This document shows positions 53,178-61,949 of a stretch of DNA of 64,000 nt, piece after piece (position 1 is the stretch's first letter; each line of letters starts with the position of its first letter). The stretch is from contig JBBEWH010000085.1 in the NCBI GenBank assembly GCA_037414955.1, positions 1 to 64,000 of the forward strand. The letters run 5' to 3'. Source of the stretch: Phytohabitans sp037414955. GTDB taxonomy: Bacteria > Actinomycetota > Actinomycetes > Mycobacteriales > Micromonosporaceae. Below the pieces are notes generated by a model. That model searched no databases. It was not told where the DNA came from and saw only the letters and a list, made by a program, of their open reading frames with translations. The position numbers and the translations under genes were made by a program.

Positions 53178-53245
53178 CCGCCGATCTTGCACTTATCAGG
53201 TTCCATATCGGACATCTGGGCATGACAACCGCAAGATCGGCGGGT
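53178..53245. repeat. Imperfect palindrome E
   Basis: CCGCCGATCTTGC ... GCAAGATCGGCGG flank an about 40-nt partly paired interior. It lies between the convergent metallopeptidase and acVLRF1 genes and ends next to the latter's stop, so it probably serves as a terminator. A single copy in this window. Similar CCGCCGATCTTGC palindromes are common in related genomes, from memory. Confidence 0.7.
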
Positions 53246-53884
53246 TTAGGTGACGAGGATGGGGACGGCGCGGGCCGCCGTCACCGCGGCGACGAGGACG
53301 GCGTGGCGGGGCTCGGGGACGTCGAGGAAGCGCGGTGCGCGCAGATCGCCCAGCGGCGCGAGCCTGCGGTCGGCGAGGACCGCGTCGACGGTACGGCGGT
53401 CGCCGCCGCATACCAGCGCGGCGAGTTCCGGTGTCACCGGGAGCAGCACCCGCGCGGCCAGGTCGGACCCCTCCGCCGCGGACGCCTTGGCCTGATTGGC
53501 GCGCCGCCGGGCGAACCGCTGCTGCGACCAGCCGCCGGCCGCGGTGCGACCCTGCACGTACCGGGTCTCCACCTTGGACGCGATCAGCCGCTCGCCCTCG
53601 GCGACGCCCACCGCGACCGCCCCGGCGCGGGCGAGCAGCAGCCCGAGCCGGCGGGGCGCGGCGACGGCGGCGAGGAAGCCGGGCAGGTCGGCGAAGCCGG
53701 TGACGCCGGGCGGCGCGTGCAGCTCGGCGCTCGCCCCGTCCTCGGCGTCCAGCCGGACGGCGTACTCGATCATGCTGGTCCGCGGCGGGCCGTGCCGTTC
53801 GGCGAAGCCGTCGATCCAGCGCGCCAGGCGCGCGGGGTCGACCTCGACCCAGCGCCCGCCGCCCGCGGCCGGTCGCCCACTCAT
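53246..53884 (-). CDS. acVLRF1 family peptidyl-tRNA hydrolase
   Basis: 212 residues from ATG at 53884. It is an actinobacterial homologue of the release-factor-like Vms1/Vlrf1 group, which frees nascent chains from stalled large ribosomal subunits. The key loop is RTAAGGWSQQRFARRRANQA, which takes the place of the eRF1 GGQ loop with a conserved Gln. It is preceded by a beta-rich eRF1-like fold (MIEYAVRLDAED, LLLARAGAVAVGVAEGERL). It is divergent from the penicillin-acylase homologue; the start chosen avoids element A upstream. Confidence 0.8.
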   Translation of the reverse strand: MSGRPAAGGGRWVEVDPARLARWIDGFAERHGPPRTSMIEYAVRLDAEDGASAELHAPPGVTGFADLPGFLAAVAAPRRLGLLLARAGAVAVGVAEGERLIASKVETRYVQGRTAAGGWSQQRFARRRANQAKASAAEGSDLAARVLLPVTPELAALVCGGDRRTVDAVLADRRLAPLGDLRAPRFLDVPEPRHAVLVAAVTAARAVPILVT

Positions 53885-53902
53885 GCGCCGACCGTACCCG
53901 TT

Positions 53903-53961
53903 CCCATGATCAAGGCGTCCCTCACGGCGTTGTAGCGGCGTGTGGGGCGCCCTGTTCATGG
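53903..53961. repeat. Palindromic element A, degenerate copy between divergent genes
   Basis: The left arm CATGATCAAGGCGTCCCTCA is intact. The right arm (GTGTGGGGCGCCCTGTTCAT) has several mismatches. It is unusual in lying between two start codons rather than at gene ends. Confidence 0.8.
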
Positions 53962-54020
53962 CGTGTACATTTATCCATGTTACTATCCGGTACACGAATG
54001 TTCCTCACATATTCACAATC

Positions 54021-57000
54021 ATGAGGATCGCCATGCGCCGACCCGCCCTCCTGCCGGCCGCTACCACGGTGCTACTCACCGCCGCTGCCGGTCTCGTCGT
54101 CCTCGCCGCACCTACCCCGCCGGTGAGCGCCGCCGTCCTGGCGCCCAACGACTACTGCCTGGAACAGTGTTCCGGCATCCTGCCGCCGGGCCAGAACGGC
54201 CACGCCACGCTCGTCGACATCCTCGGCCACCAAGCCTTCGGCACCCGGCCGGCGCACTCCGCCGACCAGCTCGACGAGTACGCCAACCTCGTCTACAACT
54301 ACGCCGGACTCACCGACGAACAGATCCCGAGCTACTTCAACACCGCCTCGTTCGGCGTGCCCGCCGGCCAGGTCGAGCGGAGCTACCAGCCGCGCTCGGA
54401 CGTGACGGTGGTGCGGGACACCGCCACCGGCACCCCGCACATCACCGGCACCACCCGCGCCGGCACGATGTTCGGCGCGGGATACGCCGGCGCGGAGGAC
54501 CGGCTGTTCACCATGGACCTGCTCCGGCACGTCGGTCGGGGCACGCTCACCGCGTTCGCCGGGGGCGCCGGCGGCAACCGCGCGCTCGAGCAGAGTGTCT
54601 GGCGCAACTCCCCCTACACCGAGGCCGACCTGCAGGCCCAGATCGCCGCACTGCGCAGCCAGGGCGGCCGCGCCGAGCAGCTCTACTCCGATGTGGAGAG
54701 CTACATCGCCGGCGTGAACGCGTACATCGCGGCGTGCATGGCCGCCCGCAACTGTCCCGGCGAATACGTCCTCACCGGACACCTCGACTCCGTCACCAAC
54801 GCCGGCGGCCCGGTGCGGTTCACGATGACCGACCTCATCGCGATCGCGGGCGTCATCGGCGGGCTGTTCGGCGGGGGCGGCGGCACCGAGATGCAGTCCG
54901 CGCTGGTGCGGATCGCCGCGCGGGCGAAGTACGGCGCGACCGAGGGCGACGCGGTCTGGACCGCGTTCCGGTCGCAGAACGACCCCGAGCAGGTGCTCAC
55001 GCTCCACAACGGGCAGAGCTTCCCGTACGGCTCGGCACCGGCCAGCGCCGCGAGCGTGGTGATGCCCGACGCCGGATCGGCGCGGGTGGAGCCGATCGTC
55101 ACCGACCAGACCGGCTCGGCGCTGTCGAACTCGGACGCCGCCGCGGCGCTCGCCGGACTCACCATCGGCGCCGCCCACCGCGGCATGTCGAACGCGGTCG
55201 TCATCTCCGGGGCGCACACCACCAGCGGCAACCCGATCGCCGTGTTCGGCCCGCAGACCGGCTACTTCACGCCGCAGCTGCTGATGATGCAGGAGCTGCA
55301 GGGGCCGGGCATCAGCGCCCGGGGGGTGGCGTTCGCCGGAATCAACCTCTACGTGCTGCTGGGCCGCGGCCAGGACTACGCGTGGAGCGCCACGTCGTCG
55401 GTCCACGACATCACCGACACGTACGCCCTGCCACTGTGCACGGTGGACGGCAGCGCGCCGACGCTGGCGAGCAACCGGTACCTCCACAACGGCCAGTGCG
55501 TGGCGATGGAGGAGCTGTCGCACGTCAACTCGTGGAAGCCGACCACGGCGGACGCGACGCCGGCCGGCTCGTACAAGATCGTCGCGTGGCGCACCGCGCG
55601 CGGCCTGGTCGGCTGGCGGGGCACCGTCGGTGGCGCGCCCTACGCGTTCGCCCAGCTCCGGTCCACGTACGGCCGGGAGGCGCAGTCCGCGATCGGGTTC
55701 CAGATGTTCAACGACCCGTCGGCGATGGGCTCGGCGAGCGCGTTCCTCAGCTCGGCGTCCAGTGTGGAGTTCGCGTTCAACTGGTTCTACGTCAACTCCA
55801 CCGAGACGGGATACTTCAACTCCGGGCGGAACCCGGTGCGGGCCAGCGGATCCAACCCCAACCTGCCGATGGCCGCGTCGTACGCGTGGACCGGGTTCGC
55901 CCCGGCCAGCGCCCATCCCCAGTCGGTCAACCAGGATTACTACATCTCCTGGAACAACAAGTCGGCGGCCGACTTCGGCGCGGCGGACGGCAACTTCAGC
56001 TTCGGCTCGGTGCACCGCGGCGAGCTGCTCGACACCCCGCTCAAGACCGCCATCGCGGCGGGGCAGAAGTTCGACCGCGCCGCCGTGGTGCGGCTCGTCG
56101 AGCACGCGGGCACCGTGGACCTGCGCGGCAAGGAGGTGCTCGACGAGCTGATCCGGGTGCTGGAGAGCCAGCCGGTCACCGACGGCGCGCTGTCCACGGT
56201 GGTCGGTCAGCTCAAGGCCTGGCAGCAAGCGGGCGCGTTCCGCAAGGAGACGGCGGCCGGCTCGAAGACGTACCAGCACGCCGCCGCGATCCGCGTCTTC
56301 GACGCGTGGTGGCCGCTGCTGGTGCGGGGCCAGTTCAAGGCCGGCCTCGGCGACGACCTGTACCAGGCGCTAGTCAACACGCTCCAGGTCAACGAGTCGC
56401 CGTCCGGCGGCCAGGCCGGTGACGTGTCCAACCTGCCGTCCTCGGCGAACAGCGCGCAGACGCACAAGGGCTCGTCGTTCCAATATGGCTGGTGGGGATA
56501 TGTCGACAAGGACATCCGGACGGTCCTCGGCGACCCGGTGTCCGGTGGGCTCGGCCGCACGTACTGCGGCGGCGGCGTCCTCTCCGCGTGCCGCACGACG
56601 CTGCTCGACACCCTGCGCGCGGCGAACGCGCAGACGGCCGCGCAGGTGTACCCGGCGGACGACCACTGCGCCGCCGGCGACCAGTGGTGCGCCGACGCGA
56701 TCGTGCAGTCGCCGCTCGGCGGCATCACGTCACCGCTGATCGCCTGGCAGAACCGGCCCACCTACCAGCAGGTGGTCTCGTTCCCCGCGAAGCGCGGGCA
56801 GGACATCAGCAACCTCGCGGCCGGGCGGGCCGTCACCGCGACCGGCACCGAGGGGTCCTATGTGGCCGGCCGGGCCGTCGACGGCGATCCCACCAGCCGG
56901 TGGGCCAGCGCCCAGAACGACAACCAGAGCATCACCGTCGACCTCGGCGCCGCGCGCACCGTGGGGCGTGCGGTGCTGCGCTGGGAGGCCGCGTACGGCC

Positions 57001-57191
57001 GGGCGTACCGGATCGACGTGTCGAGCGACGGCACCACGTGGCGCACGGCGTGGTCGACGTCGACCGGCAACGGCGCCACCGACGTCGCGGCGTTCACCCC
57101 GACCACCGCCCGCTACGTGCGCATGCAGGGCGTCACCCGCGCCACCTCGCACGGCTACTCGCTGTACGAGTTCGAGGTCTATCCGCGCTAA
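54021..57191 (+). CDS. Secreted penicillin-acylase-family Ntn hydrolase with discoidin domain
   Basis: 1056 residues from ATG at 54021. A long signal peptide (ALLPAATTVLLTAAAGLVVL). The alpha-subunit region has VVRDTATGTPHITG and GAGYAGAEDRLFTMDLLRHV. The autoprocessing site is near AHRGMSNAVVISGAHTTSGN, where Ser would be the N-terminal nucleophile of the beta subunit, followed by FGPQTGYFTPQLL. Residues about 925-1056 form an F5/8-type C (CBM32-like) domain, NLAAGRAVTATGT ... YSLYEFEVYPR. Relatives cleave amides such as beta-lactams or acyl-homoserine lactones. The upstream region is AT-rich. Confidence 0.9.
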   Translation: MRIAMRRPALLPAATTVLLTAAAGLVVLAAPTPPVSAAVLAPNDYCLEQCSGILPPGQNGHATLVDILGHQAFGTRPAHSADQLDEYANLVYNYAGLTDEQIPSYFNTASFGVPAGQVERSYQPRSDVTVVRDTATGTPHITGTTRAGTMFGAGYAGAEDRLFTMDLLRHVGRGTLTAFAGGAGGNRALEQSVWRNSPYTEADLQAQIAALRSQGGRAEQLYSDVESYIAGVNAYIAACMAARNCPGEYVLTGHLDSVTNAGGPVRFTMTDLIAIAGVIGGLFGGGGGTEMQSALVRIAARAKYGATEGDAVWTAFRSQNDPEQVLTLHNGQSFPYGSAPASAASVVMPDAGSARVEPIVTDQTGSALSNSDAAAALAGLTIGAAHRGMSNAVVISGAHTTSGNPIAVFGPQTGYFTPQLLMMQELQGPGISARGVAFAGINLYVLLGRGQDYAWSATSSVHDITDTYALPLCTVDGSAPTLASNRYLHNGQCVAMEELSHVNSWKPTTADATPAGSYKIVAWRTARGLVGWRGTVGGAPYAFAQLRSTYGREAQSAIGFQMFNDPSAMGSASAFLSSASSVEFAFNWFYVNSTETGYFNSGRNPVRASGSNPNLPMAASYAWTGFAPASAHPQSVNQDYYISWNNKSAADFGAADGNFSFGSVHRGELLDTPLKTAIAAGQKFDRAAVVRLVEHAGTVDLRGKEVLDELIRVLESQPVTDGALSTVVGQLKAWQQAGAFRKETAAGSKTYQHAAAIRVFDAWWPLLVRGQFKAGLGDDLYQALVNTLQVNESPSGGQAGDVSNLPSSANSAQTHKGSSFQYGWWGYVDKDIRTVLGDPVSGGLGRTYCGGGVLSACRTTLLDTLRAANAQTAAQVYPADDHCAAGDQWCADAIVQSPLGGITSPLIAWQNRPTYQQVVSFPAKRGQDISNLAAGRAVTATGTEGSYVAGRAVDGDPTSRWASAQNDNQSITVDLGAARTVGRAVLRWEAAYGRAYRIDVSSDGTTWRTAWSTSTGNGATDVAAFTPTTARYVRMQGVTRATSHGYSLYEFEVYPR

Positions 57192-57194
57192 CTC

Positions 57195-57254
57195 CCCCCA
57201 TGATCAAGGCGTCCTTCAAGTAGTTATAGCTACGTGAAGGACGCCTTGATCATG
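57195..57254. repeat. Palindromic element A, intact copy between convergent genes
   Basis: CCCCATGATCAAGGCGTCCT ... AGGACGCCTTGATCATGAGA. It begins 4 bp after the acylase stop and contains the LysE-family gene stop. Confidence 0.93.
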
Positions 57255-57876
57255 AGAGGGTGGTGACGGCGAGGACGAGGATGAGGGCGCTCGACGCCAG
57301 CGCGGTGATGAGGCGGCCGCGCCTGCCGGACAGGAGCCGACCCACCAGCGTGCCGCCGCCCGCGATCAGCAGTTGCCAGCTCGCGGAGGCCACGAACGCG
57401 CCGGTCACGAACAGCGCCTCGCCCGCCGGACTCAGCCCGTCGGACGCCTGCCGGCCCAGCACGAGCGCGCCGAAGTAGACGATCGTCATCGGGTTGAGGA
57501 TCGTGAGGGCGAGCAGCCCGCCATACGCCCGCGCGGGCGTCGCCAGGCCCGCGTCGGACCGGGCCACCGCGCGGGCCGGGTCGCGGTGGTGCCGGATCGC
57601 GCCGACCACCGTGTGGGCGGCCAGTCCGAGCAGCACCACGGCCGCTACCCACCGCATCGGGGTCGCGATCGGCTCGATCAGGCCGGCCAGCGCGGCGCCA
57701 CCGGCCACGGCGACCGCCGCGTAGAGGCCGTCGGCGGTGGCCACGCCGAGCGCCGCGGCGGCGCCGATCCGGAACGAGGTGCGGGCAGCCAGGCCCATGA
57801 TCAGGATGGCGATGGCACCGACGGGCACGGCAACGCCGTACCCAGCGATCATGCCATCGACGAACGCCGCGCTCAC
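57250..57876 (-). CDS. LysE/RhtB-family amino-acid exporter
   Basis: 208 residues, GTG start. Six membrane segments. The N-terminal GYGVAVPVGAIAILIMGLAA and GAAAALGVATADGLYAAVAV with conserved small residues and PVG, and TILNPMTIVYFGALVLG in the centre, are family marks. It probably exports amino acids or small metabolites. The stop lies in element A. Confidence 0.9.
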   Translation of the reverse strand: MSAAFVDGMIAGYGVAVPVGAIAILIMGLAARTSFRIGAAAALGVATADGLYAAVAVAGGAALAGLIEPIATPMRWVAAVVLLGLAAHTVVGAIRHHRDPARAVARSDAGLATPARAYGGLLALTILNPMTIVYFGALVLGRQASDGLSPAGEALFVTGAFVASASWQLLIAGGGTLVGRLLSGRRGRLITALASSALILVLAVTTLS

Positions 57877-58028
57877 CGTCGGCGCGGGGATATCGCTGCT
57901 GGCCGTCGCCCGCCGCGCTGCTGTCGCGCGCCGGCGAGGTCGGCGGCGACAGAGACGCGGGTACGAAGGCTCGGTGCGATCATGTGACGGATTGTGACCC
58001 GGTGCCCGCGCCCGCCGCCACCGATTTT

Positions 58029-58088
58029 CTCAAGATCAAGGCGTCCTTCAAGTCGCTCTAACGACTTGAAGGACGCCTTGATCATGGG
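58029..58088. repeat. Palindromic element A, intact copy upstream of afsR-like gene
   Basis: AAGATCAAGGCGTCCTTCAA ... TTGAAGGACGCCTTGATCAT. The inner base pairs TTCAAG/CTTGAA differ from the TTCACG/CGTGAA copies but remain paired. It lies between the starts of two divergent genes, in a 296-bp spacer with nothing else recognised. Confidence 0.92.
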
Positions 58089-58172
58089 GACGGCGTAGGT
58101 GGAAATACGCCACCGGTGTCAAGGATTGGTCAACCTCTTGTCCGGCCGGCGTACGCGGTGTCCCGTGGGTCT

Positions 58173-61049
58173 GTGACCCGGTTTCGCGTCCTCGGGCCGT
58201 TGGAGGCGCGCGGCGACGACGGCCGGCCGGTCCGGCTCGCCGGGAAGCCGCGCACCGTGCTCGCGCTGCTCCTGTTGCACGCCAACCAGCCGGTGAGCAC
58301 GGCGGTGCTGACCGACGCGCTGTGGCCGCTGAAGCCGCCCCGCGCGGCGGCCGGCGCGCTGCGCACGCATGTCTGGGAGGTGCGCCGGACGCTGCGGCTC
58401 ACCGGGCTCACGGCCGCGCCGCCCGGGTACCGGCTGGAGGTCGCCGCGTCCGACCTCGACCTGCTGCTCTTCGACCGGCTGACCGAGGCCGGCCGGCGCG
58501 CCGCGGCCCGGGGTGACCTCGCGGCGGCCGCCGACGCCTGGGAGGAGGCCCTGGCATTGTGGCGCGGTCCGCCGTTCGACGGCATCGCGCTGGGCGCCGT
58601 CGCGGAGTCCACAGTGGCGGATCTGGCCGAGCGGCGGTTCGCGGTGCTCGAAGAATGGGCGGAGGCGCGGCTGGCGCTCGGTCAGCACGCCGGCACGCTG
58701 CCCGCGCTGACGGCGGCGGCCACCGAGCAGCCACTCCGGGAGCGGTTGCACGAGCTGGCGATGCTCGCGCTGTACCGGTCCGGACGGCAGGCGGAGGCCC
58801 TCGGCGTGTTCCGGCGGCTGCGCGACGGTCTCGTGGCCGAGCTCGGCGTCGAGCCCGGCACGTCGGTGCAGCGGACACACCGGCGGATCCTGGCCGCCGA
58901 CCCCGAGCTGGGGTCCGCTGTGGACCGCCGGGCGGCACCCCGCCAGTTGCCGCCGGACGCCGGCGAGTTCACCGGGCGGCACCGCGAGCTGGCCGAGGCG
59001 TGCACCCGGCTGGTCGCGACGTCCCGGTTACGCACGGCGCCGGTGGTGGCGATCGCGGGGCTGGGCGGCGTCGGCAAGTCCAGCCTCGCCGTGCGCGCCG
59101 CGCACCGCCTGGCCCACCGGTTCCCGGACGGCCAGCTCTATGTGGACCTCCAGGGCGCCACCGCCGGGCTACGGCCGCTGGCACCGCTCGAGGTGCTCGG
59201 CCGGTTCCTGCGCGCGCTCGGCGTCCGGGACAGCGACGCGCCGACGGTCGCGGAGGCGAGCGCCGCGTTCCGGGCCGCCGCGGCGCCGCGGCGGCTGCTC
59301 GTGGTGCTGGACAACGCGTACGACGCCGCGCAGGTGCGCCCCTTGCTCCCCGCCGGTCCGGAGGCGGCCACGGTGGTCACCAGCCGGCGCGTGCTGTCCA
59401 CGCTGGACGGCGCGAGCCACGTGCACCTGGACGTGCTGCCGGAGCGCGAGGCGGTGCTGTTACTGGGCCGGATCGCCGGGCCCGCGCGGATCGCCGCTGA
59501 CCCGGGTGCCGCCCGGTTGCTGGTCGGATGGTGCGGGTGCCTGCCGCTGGCCGTACGGATCGCCGGCGCCCGGCTGGCCGCGCGTCCACAGTGGCCGGTA
59601 CGCGCGCTGGCGGACCGGCTCGCGGACGCCCGCCGCCGCCTCGATGAGCTGCGGGTGGCCGAGCTGGGCGTGCGCCCCAGCTTCCAGGTCGGGTACGAGC
59701 TGCTGCGGGACGCCGCCGACCCGGACGAGCGGGCGGCGGCGCGCGCGTTCCCGCTGCTGTCCCTTCCGGACGGTCCGGACCTCAGCCTGGCGGCCGCCGC
59801 GGCGCTGCTCGACCAGCCGGAAGCGGTCGCCGAGCGCCTCCTGGACCGGCTCGCCGACGGCCAGCTCCTGTCCTGCCCGGCGCCCGGCCGGTACCGGCAG
59901 CACGACCTGCTGCGCCTGTACGGCCGGGAGCTGCCGGCCGACCGGTCCGCCCTCACCCGGCTCCTCGCGTGGTACGCGGCCACCGCGTGGCAGGCGTTCC
60001 GGCGGTTGCGGCCCGCCGACCCGCGACCCACCACGGCCGGCGCGTGGGCGGACGGCGGCGCGGGGTTCGCCGGCGTCCCCGACGCGCTGGCCTGGCTGGA
60101 GGCGGAACGCCCGAACCTGCTCGCCGCCGTCCGCCAGGTCGCCGCCGATCCCGCGCTGCCCGCCGCCGCGGCCACCACGCTCGCCCGCGCGCTGTTCGCG
60201 TTCTTCCACGTGCGCGGCTACCTCAACGACTGGGTGGAGATCAACGAGACCGCGCGGACGGTCGCCCGCCGGGCGGGCGACCGGCTCGCCGAGGCGCACG
60301 CGTGCCGCGACCTGGGCGCCGCGCGCGAACTGCGTGGGGAGTACCGGGACGCGCTGTCCTGCTTGCGGGACGGGCTCACCGCGTACACCGAAGCGGGTGA
60401 CCTGCCCGGCCAGGCCGCGTGCCTCAACAGCATCGGGCTGGTGCACGACAGCCTCGGCCAGCTCGCCGACGCGGCGTCCTATCTGGAGCGCAGCCTGGCG
60501 ATCAGCCGCGGCCTCGCCGACCGGCACAGCCAGGCGATCAGCCTCAACAACCTCGGCGAGGTGTACGGCCGGCTCGGTGCGCACGCGCGCGCCGAGCGCT
60601 GCCTGCGCGAGGCCCTGGAGATCTTCCGCGACAACGGGAACCGCACGTTCGAGGCGGCCTGCCTCACCACGCTGGGCGAGGTGCACGAGCGGCACGGCGC
60701 GGACGCTTCCGCGCGGGCCTGCTACGAGCGCGCGCTGGCGCTGTTCCAGGAGCTGGACACGCCGCTCGGCGAGCCGACGCTGCGCACCGCGCTGGGCCGG
60801 ATCGACCGGCGCGCGGGGCACCACGAGCGCGCGCTGGCGCAACTGACCGCGTCGCTGGCGGTCGCGGAGCGGCTGGGCGAGCGCCGCGAGGTCGCCGCCT
60901 GCCTCCGCGAGCTGGGCACCACCCGGCACGAGCTGGGCGACGTGGACGCGGCCCGCGACCTGTGGCGGCGGGCGCTCGCGATCTTCGAGGAGCTGGACGT
61001 CCCCGAAGCCGCCGAGGTGAGCACCATGATCAGGGCGTCCTTGACGTAG
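58173..61049 (+). CDS. AfsR/SARP-family transcriptional regulator with NB-ARC and TPR domains
   Basis: 958 residues from GTG at 58173 (VTRFRVLGPLEARGDD); GTG at 58158 is an alternative. An OmpR-type winged helix (about 1-90), BTAD (95-245, ALYRSGRQAEALGVFRRLRD, ELGVEPGTSVQRTHRRIL), an NB-ARC ATPase with P-loop AIAGLGGVGKSSLAV (near 295) and LLVVLDNAYDAAQV, then several TPR units in the last 350 residues. Such regulators activate secondary-metabolite or developmental genes. No biosynthetic cluster is visible here. The final MIRASLT and stop are encoded by element A. Confidence 0.93.
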   Translation: MTRFRVLGPLEARGDDGRPVRLAGKPRTVLALLLLHANQPVSTAVLTDALWPLKPPRAAAGALRTHVWEVRRTLRLTGLTAAPPGYRLEVAASDLDLLLFDRLTEAGRRAAARGDLAAAADAWEEALALWRGPPFDGIALGAVAESTVADLAERRFAVLEEWAEARLALGQHAGTLPALTAAATEQPLRERLHELAMLALYRSGRQAEALGVFRRLRDGLVAELGVEPGTSVQRTHRRILAADPELGSAVDRRAAPRQLPPDAGEFTGRHRELAEACTRLVATSRLRTAPVVAIAGLGGVGKSSLAVRAAHRLAHRFPDGQLYVDLQGATAGLRPLAPLEVLGRFLRALGVRDSDAPTVAEASAAFRAAAAPRRLLVVLDNAYDAAQVRPLLPAGPEAATVVTSRRVLSTLDGASHVHLDVLPEREAVLLLGRIAGPARIAADPGAARLLVGWCGCLPLAVRIAGARLAARPQWPVRALADRLADARRRLDELRVAELGVRPSFQVGYELLRDAADPDERAAARAFPLLSLPDGPDLSLAAAAALLDQPEAVAERLLDRLADGQLLSCPAPGRYRQHDLLRLYGRELPADRSALTRLLAWYAATAWQAFRRLRPADPRPTTAGAWADGGAGFAGVPDALAWLEAERPNLLAAVRQVAADPALPAAAATTLARALFAFFHVRGYLNDWVEINETARTVARRAGDRLAEAHACRDLGAARELRGEYRDALSCLRDGLTAYTEAGDLPGQAACLNSIGLVHDSLGQLADAASYLERSLAISRGLADRHSQAISLNNLGEVYGRLGAHARAERCLREALEIFRDNGNRTFEAACLTTLGEVHERHGADASARACYERALALFQELDTPLGEPTLRTALGRIDRRAGHHERALAQLTASLAVAERLGERREVAACLRELGTTRHELGDVDAARDLWRRALAIFEELDVPEAAEVSTMIRASLT

Positions 61050-61084
61050 TCCTCACCACTTCAAGGACGCCCTGATCATGGGGT
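61022..61084. repeat. Palindromic element A, intact copy between convergent genes
   Basis: CATGATCAGGGCGTCCTTGA ... TCAAGGACGCCCTGATCATG. It encodes the C-termini and stops of both flanking genes: MIRASLT of the AfsR-like protein and MIRASLKW of the permease. The stops are 3 bp apart. Confidence 0.93.
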
Positions 61085-61949
61085 GGCGGAGAAGGCGCCA
61101 TTGCAGCAGCACCGCGCCGACCGTGAGGAGGAGCATGACGAGGGTGGCGGCGGCCGCGTAGCCGTAGCGCAGATACTCGAACGCGTTGCGGTAGACGAAG
61201 AGCGACAGGTACGTCGTCGCGTACGGTGGTGGGCCGCCGTCCGTCACCACCAACGCGGGCACGAACGACATCTGGAAGCTGAGGATCGTGTCCCGCAACA
61301 ACAGCAGCCCGATCACGGGGGCGAGCAGCGGCAGCGTGATCCGGCGGAAGACGTCCCAGCCGGTGGCGTCCTCGATCGCCGCCAGCTCGTACACCTCGGG
61401 CGGCAGGGCGATACGCGCGGCGAGCAGCACGACGAACGACTCGCCGATCGTGAACAGGCTCATCACGATGATCGCGGCCCGCGCGTCGGTCGGGTCGGTG
61501 AGCCACTGTGGCGGGGTGCCGCCGAGAGCGGTCAGCCCGTTCTCGCCGCCGATCCGCAGCAGCTGGTTGACCGGGCCGTAGAGCGGGTTGAACAGCCACA
61601 ACCACAACAGGCCGTAGGCCACCTCGGGCACCGCGGTCGGCAGCACCGCCGACGTCCGGGCGGCGCCGACCCCGGGCGCCCGGCGGTGCAGCAACAGCGC
61701 CAGGCCGAGGGCCACGACCAAGCGCAGGGGGACGGCCACGGCCGCAAACCCGAGCGAGTTGAGCAACGCGGTACGGAAGATGTCGTCGCCGGCCAGCTCC
61801 GTGAAGTTCTCGGTACCCTGCCACTGCGGCGGCCGGACGAGGTCGTACTCGGTGAAGGCCAGCGCGAGCGTGGCGGCCGCCGGCAGGAAGACGAGCAGCA
61901 CGAGGCCCACGACGTAGGGCGCGAGCATCAGGCCGAGCTGCCGCCTCAC
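61053..61949 (-). CDS. ABC sugar transporter permease (MalF/UgpA-like)
   Basis: 298 residues from GTG at 61949, overlapping the ATPase stop (GTGA). Six membrane segments. The EAA loop contacting the ATPase is ELAAIEDATGWDVFRRITLP. It is a single permease, and the usual MalG-type partner does not follow: a copy of element A and then the AfsR-like gene come next. It may homodimerise, or pair with a permease encoded beyond the window upstream of the binding-protein gene. The last eight residues (MIRASLKW) come from element A. Confidence 0.87.
   Translation of the reverse strand: MRRQLGLMLAPYVVGLVLLVFLPAAATLALAFTEYDLVRPPQWQGTENFTELAGDDIFRTALLNSLGFAAVAVPLRLVVALGLALLLHRRAPGVGAARTSAVLPTAVPEVAYGLLWLWLFNPLYGPVNQLLRIGGENGLTALGGTPPQWLTDPTDARAAIIVMSLFTIGESFVVLLAARIALPPEVYELAAIEDATGWDVFRRITLPLLAPVIGLLLLRDTILSFQMSFVPALVVTDGGPPPYATTYLSLFVYRNAFEYLRYGYAAAATLVMLLLTVGAVLLQWRLLRHPMIRASLKW

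Noticed and set aside
53940..54020. An upstream start for the penicillin-acylase homologue at 53940
   Set aside because: The extension would be translated through degenerate element A and would precede a normal signal peptide start at 54021.
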